Shown here: positions 50,912 through 64,000 of the stretch, one piece after another
Position numbering within the stretch: position 1 is the stretch's first letter
How the letters are laid out: each line of letters begins with the position of its first letter
Assembly (NCBI RefSeq): GCF_028554725.1
Contig: NC_071667.1
Span: 85,412,001 to 85,476,000 of the forward strand
Direction: 5' to 3'
From: Zeugodacus cucurbitae
Lineage: Eukaryota; Arthropoda; Insecta; Diptera; Tephritidae
DNA: 64,000 nt
The notes under the pieces: generated by a model
The model's database searches: none
The model's input: the letters and a program-made list of their open reading frames with translations, nothing else
Told to the model about the DNA's origin: nothing
Made by a program: the position numbers and the translations under genes

Positions 50912-51666
50912 GGTTGTCAAATATCTCCCTTCCGCTTTTTTCTCTTCATTCAATGCTTTATAAAATGTGTTACAGTGATCGGATTTAGTTCAAATATGCT
51001 CCGTTTCATTCGCCATGGACAGAAACAGGTGGTAATCACTTGGCGCTATGTCCGGGCTATATGGTGGATGTGATAAAACCTCCCATCCGAGCTCCCGTAG
51101 CTTCTGACGAGTCATCAACGAAGTGTGTGGTCTGGCGTTGTCCTGGTGGAATACTACACCCTTCCTGTTGACCAATTCTGGACGCTTCTGGCGGATCGCC
51201 TGTTTCAAGCGGTCCAGTTTATCGCTGTAGATGGTAGAATTAAGCGTCTGGCCAAATGTGAGCAGCTCATAGTGGATGATTCCCTTCCAATTCCACCAAA
51301 CACATAGCAAAACCTTCCTTCTGCAGATGGTCTAACTCGATGTTTTCCATGATCGTCGTCACAGGTCTTCCGGCGGCTGCCTTTTCCATGGTGTCGTTTT
51401 TACCCGCTCTGAATCGTCGGAATCTCCTCCACAGCACGAATGAAAACTTTAAAATAGCTGGAATTTTGGCGTTAGTGAACTCCATGTTTACACGTCTATA
51501 ACTGTTGAACGCAATATCCAAACTAATATAACTAACATAGCGTCGCTTTGTAGGTTATGTCAAGACCTTTCGAAGATGTATAGTATTGCCAGATACGAGC
51601 TCTGTAGCGCTTTATACATAGCCGCGAAATTCAAAGACAAAAACGGAAGGGAGATATTTGACAATC
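50912..51666 (-). mobile_element. internally deleted mariner element, 755 bp
   Basis: The ends are inverted: ggttgtcaaatatctccctt from 50912 and, read from 51666 on the minus strand, gattgtcaaatatctccctt. TA flanks both sides (50910-50911, 51667-51668). Transposase remnants read on the minus strand. At 755 bp it is a little over half a full mariner. Confidence 0.92.
50990..51485 (-). pseudogene. mariner (DD34D) transposase remnant
   Basis: It starts MEFTNAKIPAILKFSFVL at 51485, then a deletion joins directly to WRRFRRFRAGKNDTMEK. After a frameshift near 51300 it continues as CVWWNWKGIIHYELL through VVFHQDNARPHTSLM and HPPYSPDIAPSDYHLF. Thirty-four residues separate the Asp of QDNA from that of PSDY, the classical mariner spacing. 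The first catalytic Asp region is deleted and the C terminus is lost. It is inactive. Confidence 0.92.
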
Positions 51667-52828
51667 TAATATTAAAATTTACGTAAAGGTTTCATAACTG
51701 TATATATTTTGATAAAAGGATAATTCAATTTATAAATAAATACCAACATATAGGATATATATGTATGAACATGTTATAGAACAATTGGGTGTATTCCAAG
51801 ATCTATTCTTCAATAATTGGTGGAAACCGCTTTACTTTTGAGTATCCTGCTTTATATGACACAAATGACCAACCTATAAAATATTCAAAATAAAAGACTT
51901 TGAAATAAATAATTTTATCTCTGTATTAAATGTATTAATTACTTGTTTCTATTAGGGAAATAGCTTCAGGGAATTATCTTCAAATATACATTTTCTTGGA
52001 AATGTATTTATACATATCAGTCCAAACCCATTGAGTGTGCTTCCTTTATTATTCTCGCTCTCATAATTAATGATTTTTTAATATTATAAAAATTTGTAGA
52101 ATATGCACTTGTTAGACTTGCCACGGTTATTTTTAGTTATCCAAATGCAATTATGAAAACATGAAATAATCTGTAGCAAATTTAAGAAAAACAACATGCC
52201 TTCCAGTGAAAAAAATTTAATTATAGAAACAAAATAAGGAAATGCTCTTTAAGAAAACAAAAAGCCTAATTTTCGCCTAAACCCTGTCATTGGCTTCATT
52301 TAAATTGTTTATTTTATTAAATTCATGCTTTTTTAGGGAAATCATTGTAATATTGCTTTGATAAATTGTCGATGTTGTGAAAACTCTATACATGTGTATA
52401 TATGCCTCCGAGCTTTTATGAAATATGCAAAAACACATATTGCTTATAAAATTTTAGGAGATATGAAAATTGAACTTTCCCGACAACAGAGATTTTAATT
52501 TCCTAAAACACATGCAAATGCCAGTTTTATGATTTTAATTTTGCGTGAAATATTGTAATATTTTTGTTGAATTTATTTTTGCCAACAGGAACCTTATTCC
52601 TCTACCGAGTTTAGGAAATTTCAGGAGTCACATCTGTAGTTACAACAACTGCAACCAAAAATCACACAAATACTCATACATATACACGCACACATATCCA
52701 GTGGCTCGCACTGTTTTTATTTTACCGTTTTTTTAAAGAGCGCGGATAACGGTTGTTAGGCGCGTACAGTGCTGTTATTGGCTGAAATAATCCAGAATTT
52801 ATGTATTTCAATATTTTACTGTTTTTCA

Positions 52829-53515
52829 TGTAAATAGCGGTATATTTGTAGATATGTAAATAACGAAGTGTGTGAGTGTGTAACTGTACTAGATACATAC
52901 TACATATATATAAATTAATAAATACCAAAAGTATTATTTTCGTTAGCAAAACGAATAGGTAATAATAAAAAAAATAGAATTTTCTAAATGTTGTTGTTGT
53001 TGCATTCAAACAATGCGGAATAGCAATTAAAAACGCCACATTGTTATTGTAAATACCGACCGCTTGCAAAACGCCCGTCCGCGGTGGCGTTTGTGTGCGT
53101 GTAAATACGCCAACGAAGCTTGCGCCGTTTGTATGAAAGCTAATTTATTTACTGTTTATTTTGTGGTTCAGCGCGCGACCGCTAAGTGATATATATTGCG
53201 TGGAGAAGGTAAAAACAGCAAATCTGAACAACTTTTTTCTAGGCTAAAACGAATAGTGAAAGCTAAAAAAGTTAAAAAAGCTTGAAAAGTAACGGCAAAA
53301 AATATCTATTGTAAATAGGGATGCGTTGAAAGCATTTCACATTAAATTAATTAGAATCGAAAGTGCGAAAATGTGTGAAGCGCGGAGAACTCTAGAGTAA
53401 TTTTGATTTGTACAACCTGTTTGTAAGATATTATAGAACTAGCTAAAAAAAGCTTGCGAAAGCTCATGTATTATGTAAATAGATATGTGTCATTGTGTGT
53501 GTTACCTTGTAAATA
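52829..53515 (+). promoter_or_regulatory. cluster of Pumilio-type elements (TGTANATA)
   Basis: TGTAAATA starts at 52829, 52855, 53048, 53100, 53310, 53474 and 53508, and TGTAGATA at 52847. All are on the + strand, and I found none of the reverse complement here. UGUANAUA is the established RNA target of Pumilio (PUF) repressors. The cluster suggests this DNA is transcribed as a 3' UTR and is translationally controlled. Confidence 0.65.
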
Positions 53516-54081
53516 TATGTAAACAGATGATCAACTACTCGTATTTATAGAACTCGTAAATGCATACTACTTGAACATATATGTAGTACTCGTCGTACAT
53601 ACATACAAACATACATAGATTAATGTGGACTATTGTATTTATATTCGTGTGACTAACATTGCAAATGATTAAGTTCTACTATATAATACATATAAGTACA
53701 ACAACTAAGCTCTGTATATGTATATAATAAGAATTATATGTTTAATGTATAAATAGGATTACTATATTCTAGCATAAACGATGACTTGCGAGTATGCATA
53801 CGAGCATATATACACACATACATACATAATATAATATAATGAAATAAATTATAGGTAAATGCAGTTGTGTGTATAATTTTGTAAAAGGCGTAAATGAATT
53901 ATTAAATGTTATTTATAACTCAGATCATCTATTAGGACAAGTAGGCAACGTAACACTGTATTTATTATTTGCATTGTAATTAGAGTATACAGTTAGGCAT
54001 AAATATTTAAATGAAACATAACACAATTATAGCAAAAATAATGAGTTAGAAGGTATAAAATTAATGTTATAAGGAGAAAAG

Positions 54082-54091
54082 AATAAATAAA
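54082..54091 (+). terminator. distal poly(A) signal
   Basis: Overlapping AATAAA hexamers (54082-54087, 54086-54091) at the end of the AT-rich stretch. This is a candidate end for the long 3' UTR, but no transcript evidence is available here. Confidence 0.4.
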
Positions 54092-55188
54092 TAAGAAATA
54101 TATGCGAAACGAGACGTGATTTCATTCAGGGGAACTGGGAAAATAGTCGGAGAAACAAAAAACAAAAACACTTTCAAAGAAGACGATGTAAGTATTTACT
54201 CAACATTATAATTGATAATCTGAATAAATTCTTAAGCAGTTGATCGCAATATAATTTTATAAAATAAACATTAAAACTGAAATCTCAAAATTTCCCACCG
54301 TACAAGTAAAAATATGGCGCTCCTCAGCACCGCATTTAGTTCACTGAAACTTACCGATAACAATTGTCTAAACTTTGTGTTCACTTTTTTGAACTTTTCC
54401 ACCAACCAACCATTCGCTACGCACTACGACTCTGTGCCAACCTTCCTGCACTCCGTACGCTCGCAATTCGTGCGCTCGCTGCTCGCTTTTCGCCGATTTC
54501 GGTGTCAACCCCACTAGCCGGGTAGCATTTCATCAGCAGGCATTCACAGCCGGATGAGTTGTCGACGCGGTCATACTTTTCACTTTATACTTTCCAAAAT
54601 AAGTTTCCACGCTTGGCTAAATCCATATCCTATTGGTGTGAATAACTTTCTTACATAATTACTTACGGTCTGCTAATCTTTGAGTTGACATGCTTTATGC
54701 ACTCGAGACGTCATAATAATACGTTCACTTGTCCAATTGTTATACCCGCGCCAACGCCGCACCGCGCACATATCAGCATAACTGGGTGTATTTCCTGTTA
54801 TTCTTTTTTGGGCGCTCTGTGGAGATTTTGTGGGAGTGAGTGTGTGCAAGCAGTTAGCCTTGGCCAACGGCAGTTCTCGTTGCAATTCTCTTCTGGCCAT
54901 GAAAAAGAATTTGGAAGATATATGCACTCACAAGTCTTCTTCTACTGTCATCTGTGATTTTGATAACTTTTACAAAATGGAAAATTTGTTGAGTAGCCTT
55001 GTATCTGATGGTACTAATAGAGTGAATACTGATGGGATGAATGTTTGCATTTCAACACAAAACCCTCATTCTGAATATGCAGCAAGGTTAACGAGATCAG
55101 AATTGGTTTATTCAAGTTGTAAAATATTCAATTATCTTGGAACAAGTAAAGAAGTGCCACGTTTGGATACAGCAGAAAAAATCTGAGT

Positions 55189-55500
55189 TCACATTGCCCC
55201 TCAAAATGTTAAGAAGCCTTACTTCACGTGACCTCCCAAACAAACCTGTCACCAAGTGATCCCTAAAAAAAGCTGACCTCACGTGGCCACATGGGACCTC
55301 TCGAAACTTCACAAATTTTACCTTAAATTATGATTCTCAAAATTTGTGCAAACCTCACATTAAGTTACTTATCTAAATGAAAAGGCCCGCTGCTCCTGAA
55401 AAAACCTAATATCACATTACCCCTCGAGATGTATCGAAATGTAACAAACTTGACTTCAAGTGACTGTCAAGAAGTCTTATCTCATATGACTTCCCAAAAA
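55189..55500. repeat. degenerate direct repeat with TGACCT motifs
   Basis: The phrase tcacatt-g/a-cccctc-a/g-a occurs at 55189 and again at 55412. A second phrase, aagaagycttayytca, occurs at 55211 and 55469. The offsets differ (223 and 258), so one copy has an insertion. TGACCT or TGACTT words recur through it. Confidence 0.55.
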
Positions 55501-58500
55501 AAGAGATGAACTTGACCTCATGCGACCTCTGAATGTAAACAGACAAACCTGGTCTTGGATATTCGAAGGTTTTCAATGATATTTTAACTCTGGTCTTTAG
55601 AAGATTTTTCAATCAGCTTCTTTTCAGTTTTTTTTTAAATATACGTTCTAAGGAGTCTTATAATAGTATAGAGAATTGCACTCACAACATTTAATGGAAC
55701 ACATTAATCTCTCGATAAATTCGAATAAATTCAATTGAAAGAAATATTTTCGCCGTAAAGAAATATAATAGAACACTATTATCGCTCAGAAAGAAAATTG
55801 AAGACTCTTTGGCACTGGCCATTCCATAAATTTATATTCAATCGCAAATATATCTCGGCACATTGAAATTTAAATTCTCCCCTGTGTATTCACTAATCTA
55901 CGAGTGTGTAATTGAATGTGTGTCCGTGAAAGATAATGTCCTTGTGGTTATGCTTGCGCATTTGGCAGATGCTGATGTTGGGGCATACTTGATACAACAA
56001 AAACAAAGGTGGTCGGCACGATAATAAAATATCTGCCAACGAATCGCATTCTAATTACGCTAAAACGCATTAACACTCGGCTCACTCACACGACACACAC
56101 GTACACACATTAAAAGCGAATCAAAAAAATCCAAGGCACAGCTTGTCCTAATGCGCGTGAGTTGGCTTTTTATGCGTTATTGTCCACCGTCCACCGACAG
56201 CACAACAAAAGGTGACTGCGGCGGCAAAGGTGAACTGCGATGCGCGACTGGCGGGTGACCGCACGCTTCGGTTGGGCCATTCAGCGCCGTTATCGCACCA
56301 CAAAACACAATTTAACGTTTAAACGCGGCGGTCGCGCGAGCACCCGACGTCGGTCAAAGCCACTTTGAGCGCAGATTTATGCCAGCACCTTTTTCTGCCA
56401 CCAGTGTTGCCGCTGTGGCGTTTTTGTTGCCTCGCGCCATTATTTTTTGGGAAAGCAAAAGTTGTGTGGATACGAGAAAAATTGCAAGTTTCTAAATAAA
56501 ATAAAAATTCGGTTTGCGTTTTTGTGTGTGTTGCATGTAGAACGCGCACCGACACGCTTCTGTTTTTGTTTGTACCGTTTGTTTTTGCATTTAATTTACG
56601 CCCAGCCACTGCTGGCTGAAACCGAGGTTGAGGCTGCCGCTGACCTCACCTCAAAAGTTTTGGCCGTTATGACGCTGGCAAATGGCTTTTGCCACAAGTT
56701 GAAACGTTTTGTAAAGAGGATTTGCAATCACGGTAATCACGACCATTAGCGAAACCGAACCAAGAGGCGCGGCAGTCGCGGAATGAATGTGAGTGTGGCT
56801 TTGGTCAGACTGACTCGCGAACTGCCTGCCACTGAACACACACGCACATACGCTCTTCAAATGGACTTTTTGCCGCTTTTTATGTACTGAGAACATTTGC
56901 GGGATTTACGCGCTACCGTTGGGGCGGTGCGTGGCGGCTCGGCGTGATTTCGCAACCCTTTAATTGCATCATTATTACCATTTGAAAAGTGCGTTGAAAT
57001 TTAGTTATTTTCATAATTGTTTTCACCCGTTATCTTATTCCACAATGTCAGTGGGTGTTACGTGAAAATTTGAGGAAAGTTTACACATTTATGCATCTTT
57101 CAACACATTTTAATGCGTTCTTATTTGCATTTTGTTAATTGTCAGGCAAATTTAAACTCACAAAAAGACATAAATTTGCTTTTTTGTACTTCAATCCAAC
57201 TTATTATGAATTTTATAAAATTTCTTAGAAAAGAATTTTAAAAGACAAAACAATAGAATATCATTAGAGCTCCTTTATCAAGACCATCCATAGTTCTCCT
57301 CAAGAAAATTAAAATTTCGTTCATTTTGAAATTTCCGAAACATTTTTAGGTTCCTTGCAGTTAATATGTGTATATATTCATATTACCTACAATTGTTTTT
57401 CAGACCTGAGAAAGCATTAAGAGGTGTTGATAATCTCATTGGTCGTCAAAAGAGGAATTGATTTAAAAAGTTCCATTGTCAATCCAAGGTACTACTAACA
57501 GGAACAAGTTTTCATATTAACTCAAGGCATAATTATTCCAAGAAACAACATTTTCTACACTTCAATCTTATAGTTAACTTCATTATATGAATTAAGACTA
57601 ATTAGATATGTTCGTCATAAGATGGTATTAAGCCTTCTGTAGGCTCGGTTGCTTACGCCACTCCTGAAGATTCTTATATTTAAGTTTTTTTCTTTTCGCT
57701 GCCTTGTCTATTTATTAAATTGGTCGACAGTCACCTGATTTCACTTTTATTTCTTAGAAGAATTAACTCTGTTCCAGAAATCTTCTATAAGTATCAGCTT
57801 CCTTTTCTCGGGCGAATTAAGCTCTTCGTAGTCATGTATTTCATGAGGTTTGTCTTGGGTGTGACCAAAGTATAGTCGAATCGATGTTCGTTTCGAAGAT
57901 TCGTGTAAATGTTGTTATCCATACTTCCCAAAGGACTGTCTTTCATAGCTTACGTGTATTTCCCCTCTGGAGAACAGCCATACAACCAACCTACCTACCT
58001 ATGGATTGGTCGCTTTGCTGCTTCATCTGTCGAGCTGAAGTAACATAATATGGTGTATTCATTTTTTCAGGAACATAGTGTTAAAAATAACCCTATTTTT
58101 AGAAATAAAATATATCAAGTCAAACACTCTTCTCTATTCCTTTAATCCATATTACTGTAGTCGTTCATTATCTTACATTTATAACACTCCCTCTTTTCAC
58201 TTTTCCGAGCAAGTGTAATTTTTCTAAGTTATATAATAACTTGGCAGTCAAAGCATCAAACAAAGCAATTATGTTGGCCAACTTTCAGCAGGAACACTCG
58301 CGAACAACACTTTCAAAGCAAATGAAATGGGAAGGAGAACTGAAAATAGAAAATCGCATAAAACCGCCTCAAATCAAACAGTTATTACCCAAACAAATTA
58401 ATATGTACCCGCGAGTATATACATACGATGTGCAAGTATGAGAACCCGGTCCGAGGCAGAATATGCCTCGCATTCACATGCAAACACATGAAGTTGCACA

Positions 58501-58658
58501 TGAAGGTGCCGTGTGTGTTGCTGTGAGTGGCGCGGCATGCAATATTAAGACCGCCTATGTTAGCTATTTCACTGCCAAAGTTATAAATGGAATACTTTAT
58601 TGGCGAGCTTTCGCCATTTCTAGCGCCATTGCATAAATTCAGGCGTCCATGTATTTAA

Positions 58659-58676
58659 GTGTGTGTGTGTGTGTGT
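58659..58676. repeat. (GT)9 microsatellite
   Basis: A perfect dinucleotide run of nine GT units in the downstream non-coding stretch. Confidence 0.9.
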
Positions 58677-61600
58677 AGGTGTTCGCTTGTGTAAGTGAAT
58701 TGTGGCGCATGTCGTAAAATATAATTTCCTTTATTATGGCAACACTTGTCGGTGCCTTCACGGCGATTGTTTCTGCAGCAACTCTTTCGACCGCCATAGT
58801 TACGTCAACAGTTGTGTTTATCGGTATATATTGGTATATGTGTCCGTATGTATGTAAATTGGAATGCATGCATGACGCCTCATATTGTCAGCTTTCATTA
58901 AAAGTCATGTTTGCTCGCGTGAAACAATTATTTCTGCGCCTATTACTTGAGGTAAATTGCCGTTACTTCCAATCCATCAATAGTCTGTGAGCAAAAGCAC
59001 ACACACGCGCACCTGTATTCGAAATAGATTCACCGCTGTTTATGAAGCTCTGTATGGTTTTGTTCTTCACATTTTTTTGAAAATAACCACTAATGAAGTT
59101 CAGTAGGAAGCTCGAATTGAAAATAATTAACATCTACTTGAATAGTGATTAACTCAGTCAGAACTCAGAATTTGGAATATAGTTGAACATGGGATTTTTA
59201 AGCAATTATTTATTGTTTTTTGAAGTAGAAAAACTTTGTTATTTCTTATATGCAGAGTCACAACTCTCATACTAATTCAAAAACAAGCCCAACCTTGAGG
59301 TAAAATTAGTATTATTCCTTGTCAGCATGAGCGTTGGTCGATTGAGAGGGAAGATGAAATACCTTTCGAAACTTTTAAGGTGTGAAATGGTTTGCGATAC
59401 TCACCCTGCTCTCCTTAGAAGATATTTTTAAAGTAATAACTATCAATATAAATGGCAGACTTGAAATTGACAATTTTAACACTTTATAATATGGAAGCAA
59501 TATTCCTGTAAGCCTTCTTAAGACATCGAAAATTATTTGGGATATATATAAACTTATAATACCTACAAGAAGTTAAAAATCACCCTGTGTCCCAAACTAG
59601 TATGACATCAGCACCAAAACAGGACCACTCGCTTGTATGAAATAATGCAGTTGATGGACTAGTTGAACTTCTGGTTCACATCTGTTATAAAACTGTAAAA
59701 TAACCAGTTGACTTGACTGCAGGGAACTTCTGAACTTCTAACTAAGTCATTCGTGGTGTGAGAGTAATTCATGATAAACAAACGAAATCGTTTCGCCATC
59801 AACAATTAAGTGCGAAATTCTGCGCAACAGACGAGTGCGTCAAAGTGAAACATTGGCAAATACTTTGAAATATAACCGAACAACTCACACATACACACAC
59901 ACATTGCTTTCCACAGCAAATGCATTTATACTCTACACATGTGAGAGCTCTGCTCCGAAGTCTATGCATTTGTGAATAAAGTCAACGAAGCATTCATGCA
60001 TGCCGCCTGCAACTGCCTCTTCGTCATTTCTTCCTCTGCCAAATGCTGGCTGGCTTCTGGATTCCCATTTCAGCTCGGGGCTTCGGCAGCCCCTTGCTTG
60101 ACGTCGCATTGTCTGTGGATGAAAAAGCATGCGTATACCTTTAAATATGTTGCATGCCACATCATTCATATACACACGCATACACATAATCATGCATATT
60201 CATTCGTGTGTGTTTATGGCATATAAATATGCATATATTTGCAACAACATTCCGCACTCAATACACACACGAGTGCTGCAATAACTTGCTGCACCCATGA
60301 AGTGGCATGAATACGTCAACTAATAACTTGCCACAATGCCAATGCACAAGTATCCACCAGCAGACCTCGAACAGCAAGCACAAGCGAGTGCTATGCGAGT
60401 TAGTTGCAGTGGAAGAAGCACCGCTGTGCTACCCCTCACCGCTAACTAAAATCTCGTAATGCGGTGGGTGTGGCAAGCAGCGTGTATGTCGTAATTTCTC
60501 AAAAAATGAGGGAGAAAAAATGTCTAAACCAAATTCCATAACTTCATGTAAACACAATAACCAGCGCACATTCATACAGTTGCAATTTGCGAGCTTTCAT
60601 TCCAGGTACTAGCTGCAATGCTATGCAATGCGAATGCAATGTGAGTTAATGTGCCACAGGGAATGCTGCTCGGGGTTGTGCGAGCGTTGTTGTCACATAG
60701 TTTGGCGTGATTTTTAGTGTTTCCACTTTGCCAACGGTTCAATGGGCAGATCTGCTGCACAGTGATCCATTTTGTCATGAAGTGAGCTTTAAAAGCTTTA
60801 AGCACCGCCTGAAGCTCTATTAAAATAAACAATGATTGGGTTGACAAATTCTTTCCTCTTTTGTTTATATTGAGCGTCGATGAAATATAATCCTTTTCTA
60901 TAGTCACTCATGCTTCTTTAACAGATTATCATATAATGAAATATGTCAATAGAGAAAAGTAATTATTTGTGAAAAGGGTGTTTGCTGATGGGTCCAATAT
61001 TCATCAATCTGTGGAATCCTTAAACTATTAGGTCAACAACTTTGTATAAAAACGGTTACAAAAAGGTTATTCAAAATATTGGCAGACGGTAGCTACTACT
61101 TTTGACGATCTTTCTGGCAGCATGCGTATTCCGTGCAAATGTCGAGAATTCGGCTCAAAAAGTGACATTTTCAGTTTTGAGAATAAGTTTGGGATGCAAA
61201 CAGATCTCTACAAATATTTTGTTGGGTTAATGTTGACACAAATGTCCAAGATCGATATAAAACGATTTAATGGACCAGTGCTTGACCCTAGAGACATCTA
61301 TTGGAAAACGGAGGAAGCAAAGTTGTAGACCTATTATATTCAGAGATTTCGAGAGTGATAAAAACTACGCTACAATCAGTTTAGATCTATCTTTAGAACC
61401 AATATAGCCAACTCCATTACTATTTGAATGAACTTATATCTTTCTCCATATTTTCGTTCGCAATTCACGGTGCAATCTGAATAATCATGTTATTTATTAC
61501 ACAAGTGGCATGTAAAGAGTACGCTGGCATGCGGTTCACATGTGCATATGTGTTGTTGTTGTCTGGTGGTTGTTGTTGCATAGCACCGTCAACTAAATAA

Positions 61601-64000
61601 TAACTCAATTATAATTTGAAATTTTCAGGAATGCAATCGCAACTGCGCTAAAATATATGCTATTTCCAGAAACATATTTACTCAAGGCACCTCCATTGCA
61701 GGGTGTGTGTGTCACAGGTGACTGTTGGCTTTCACATTTTGTTGGTGGTTGGTGTATAAATAAACAGCAACAGCAACACCAACTGCACCTGCAGTCTCGT
61801 CGCTACTTAGCATTAGTTAGGAAATTATAGACAAATACGAGCATGTGTACTTTCGCATAAATTTCTGTGTTATTTCGTACGTTCCGTGGCATGTGTGTGC
61901 TCACATCGCGTGCAACGTCTGTGCAAATGCATCGCATCGGGACCACGCTTAGAATTTGTACAAATGACTTGATTGTTGCAATCATTTGCCAGTTTTGTCA
62001 GGAGTTGTAATAACAAGAAATTGAAGAGATTGTCGTGTGAAGGCAGCGCGAAAATTTGTTATGAGGAAGGAAGTGTTTGCAGTTTAATGGTAAATAATGT
62101 TGTGGAATATATTTTAAAATATATTTATTACAAAGCAAGCATCGCTCTATTGTAAATGAGTTTAGTGGAGAAAATTCTACAAATGATTACTTGGTACCTC
62201 CTTAGAAAGGATTATGAAGGACGAAATTAATATAATATTATTGACTTCAGTAAATCAACATTTTTTATAGAAACTATTCATAATAACAGCATATCCAAAA
62301 GAGAGAGATAGGAGCAGAGCTTGAAGTCTTCTAACTGAAAATAATAAAAGTAGGCCAAAGAATCGAGTTTTATCTGGTTCTGTTACAATTGCACTATACG
62401 GCTACATTTTTCTGGGTATTTGACAAAACTAATTTCTTCAGGGAGACTTAGTCATAAGTAAAACCAAGTGTATTTGTTCTCAGATTTTCGAAGCTTTCAA
62501 ACTCGAAATATTGGATTTGAAGTCCGAAAAACGGATTTTTAATCAATTATTAATACTTAAAACAGAATATAGTTACTAAAAAATCAACAATATAAATCAA
62601 ATTTAAATTCCTTTTAATTCAATGGTGTATATTCGGTAAAGATTATGAAGATGCTTTTGAGACAAAACCAATATTCCCCACCCACTATCTGATGAACTTC
62701 CCTTTTCCTTCTGCTTCTATTTGACAGCACATTTGCGAATATTTGTTTTCTACATATAAAATTGGGTGCCAGCAGAGCTAAATTTGCGCTCACACTTTTG
62801 TGAGGGTCCCAAATATATTGGTTTCGCATCAAAGCTTCCGTTATTGTTATGGACATGGCAGTTATAAATGCTCGCTTGTAGCAACTGTAATTTAGTGAAT
62901 ATACGCACTTCTTCAGTTATACACACACACACTGCTGGCACCCATGTAGTGGCCGGTACACTTGACAAAGCGACGTGCCACCGTAAATACATGACCATTT
63001 TTGGCATTTTGCTTAGCCTTCATTACCGCATGCAAACATGCACAGTATATTTTATATTGGCGCAAGTAGTGAAGTATACTTTTAGGAGTAACACTAAAAT
63101 GTTTCGAGACGCACTAAGAAAGGTCATAAGCGCGCACTGCTCTGCTTGTTGTGCGTGCGTATGTCTCCACTCACAGTCCCCTCAAGGCACACATATGCTA
63201 TGCGAAGTCGTTTGTTGTTGTTGTTGTTTACATATATATGTATGTGTGTCCAGTATTGGCTCGCCGCGTACGTTATTGCATTTCGGCAGCACGTTTTCTT
63301 GATGTTTATGAGCTCCAGCACACGCCGAGTGCTTAGTTGACGTTTATGCACTCGTAGGATGTGCTCTCGTGCTTCGGACGCCGCTTTTTCTTCGTGCGCA
63401 GTTCAGTTAGTTTTTTACCTCCATGTCCTTGTTGTTTAGCACTAAAAGGCATTTTCTTCTTCTTCTCTTCTGCTCTTCTTCTGCTTTATGCCACTTCCAC
63501 TTGCCTTTTTTCGCTCGCTCACTTGCTCGCTGAGTTCATAAAAACGGTACTTTATGTGTTGTGTTGGTCAGTTGGTCAGGCCGTAGTCCCAGCGTAACGA
63601 ATGCTTGTAATTGAATTTATTTTTTACGTAAACCCATGTAACCTTCAGTGTCCGTGTTTACAAGCATGTAAACGCATTACACGGGGATACACGTTTTTCT
63701 CTACAAACAACCAGGATCTGTATTTGTTGTTGTTGTTGTGTGTTTATAAAGGAAATTGTATGTTTATAGGTTTTTTTTCGAAATCATAAAGTTGGAAGTT
63801 TTATTTGCCGCTCGCAATTAGAAACTGGAGTGGGTTCTAAACTATAATGGATTTTGTTTGTAAAACCTCAAAAGCTATTGCGTTCTTGATTTCTTTTATA
63901 TCTTGTGATAAACATATGCATATAAGGGCTGTTGGCCTTCTAACATTACTTACAAATTGCGCATAACTTCAAAGCGAAATGGGCCGTACTTTCATATCTG

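Larger units (their letters stand above)
48579..54110 (+). other. probable long 3' UTR of the Side-family gene
   Basis: No coding gene follows the stop. The stretch is AT-rich, has poly(A) signals early (48959-48984) and late (53843, 54082-54091), and carries a strand-biased Pumilio-element cluster at 52829-53515. An extended 3' UTR of about 5.5 kb is typical of fly neural genes, but here it is inferred. The deleted mariner at 50912-51666 would lie within it. Confidence 0.45.
54111..64000. other. non-coding stretch, no gene recognised
   Basis: Ten kilobases of AT-rich sequence with scattered short frames lacking domains. It holds a degenerate two-copy repeat at 55189-55500, a (GT)9 microsatellite at 58659-58676, and several CA- and TTG-rich tracts. 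A 68-codon ATG frame at 61122-61328 has no recognisable homology and is left uncalled. Confidence 0.45.

Noticed and set aside
56447..56749. 100-codon frame downstream of the gene
   Set aside because: No ATG at its start, no domain and overlapping minus-strand frames of similar length.
61122..61328. 68-codon ATG frame in downstream DNA
   Set aside because: Composition is somewhat protein-like, but there is no homology I recognise, no splice context and no neighbouring exon.

Overview
The window looks like nuclear DNA of a higher fly. It is AT-rich, and the one clear gene is split into many short exons by GT-AG introns of about 100 bp to more than 6 kb. Microsatellites are dense and all recognisable mobile elements are insect types. 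A tephritid fruit fly is my best guess. It rests partly on a mariner of the DD41D (rosa) type, a group first described in Ceratitis, so treat it as inference.

The only host gene I can support runs on the + strand from at least 22.66 kb to 48.58 kb. Sixteen exons join in perfect phase into 959 residues plus stop: five immunoglobulin-like domains, one fibronectin III domain, one membrane span and a cytoplasmic tail of about 309 residues. Domain order and motifs are those of the Sidestep (Side) family, the cell-surface partners of Beaten-path receptors in axon guidance and synapse choice. I cannot resolve which Side paralogue it is. The start codon and signal peptide lie upstream; I propose a phase-consistent but weak pair of exons at 7901-8015 and 19040-19249. 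The tail has a class I PDZ-ligand C terminus and an ITIM-like motif assembled across the last splice junction.

Inside the gene, 2634 bp (second half of the first Ig exon plus following intron) is present twice in direct tandem with no indels. The second copy carries an exon fragment without a usable splice acceptor.

Four mobile elements are present, all antisense to the gene: a dead mariner at 2.55-3.73 kb, a rosa-type (DD41D) mariner with an uninterrupted 361-residue transposase at 8.88-10.16 kb, an RTE-type non-LTR retrotransposon with one nonsense codon at 12.76-15.99 kb, and a strongly deleted mariner at 50.91-51.67 kb. The first three lie upstream of the first certain exon, the fourth downstream of the stop codon.

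Downstream of the stop, an AT-rich stretch at 52.8-53.5 kb holds eight matches to the Pumilio element TGTANATA, all on the gene's sense strand. This suggests a 3' UTR of about 5.5 kb ending near 54.1 kb. From there to 64 kb I see no convincing gene. No tRNA, rRNA or CRISPR was found.
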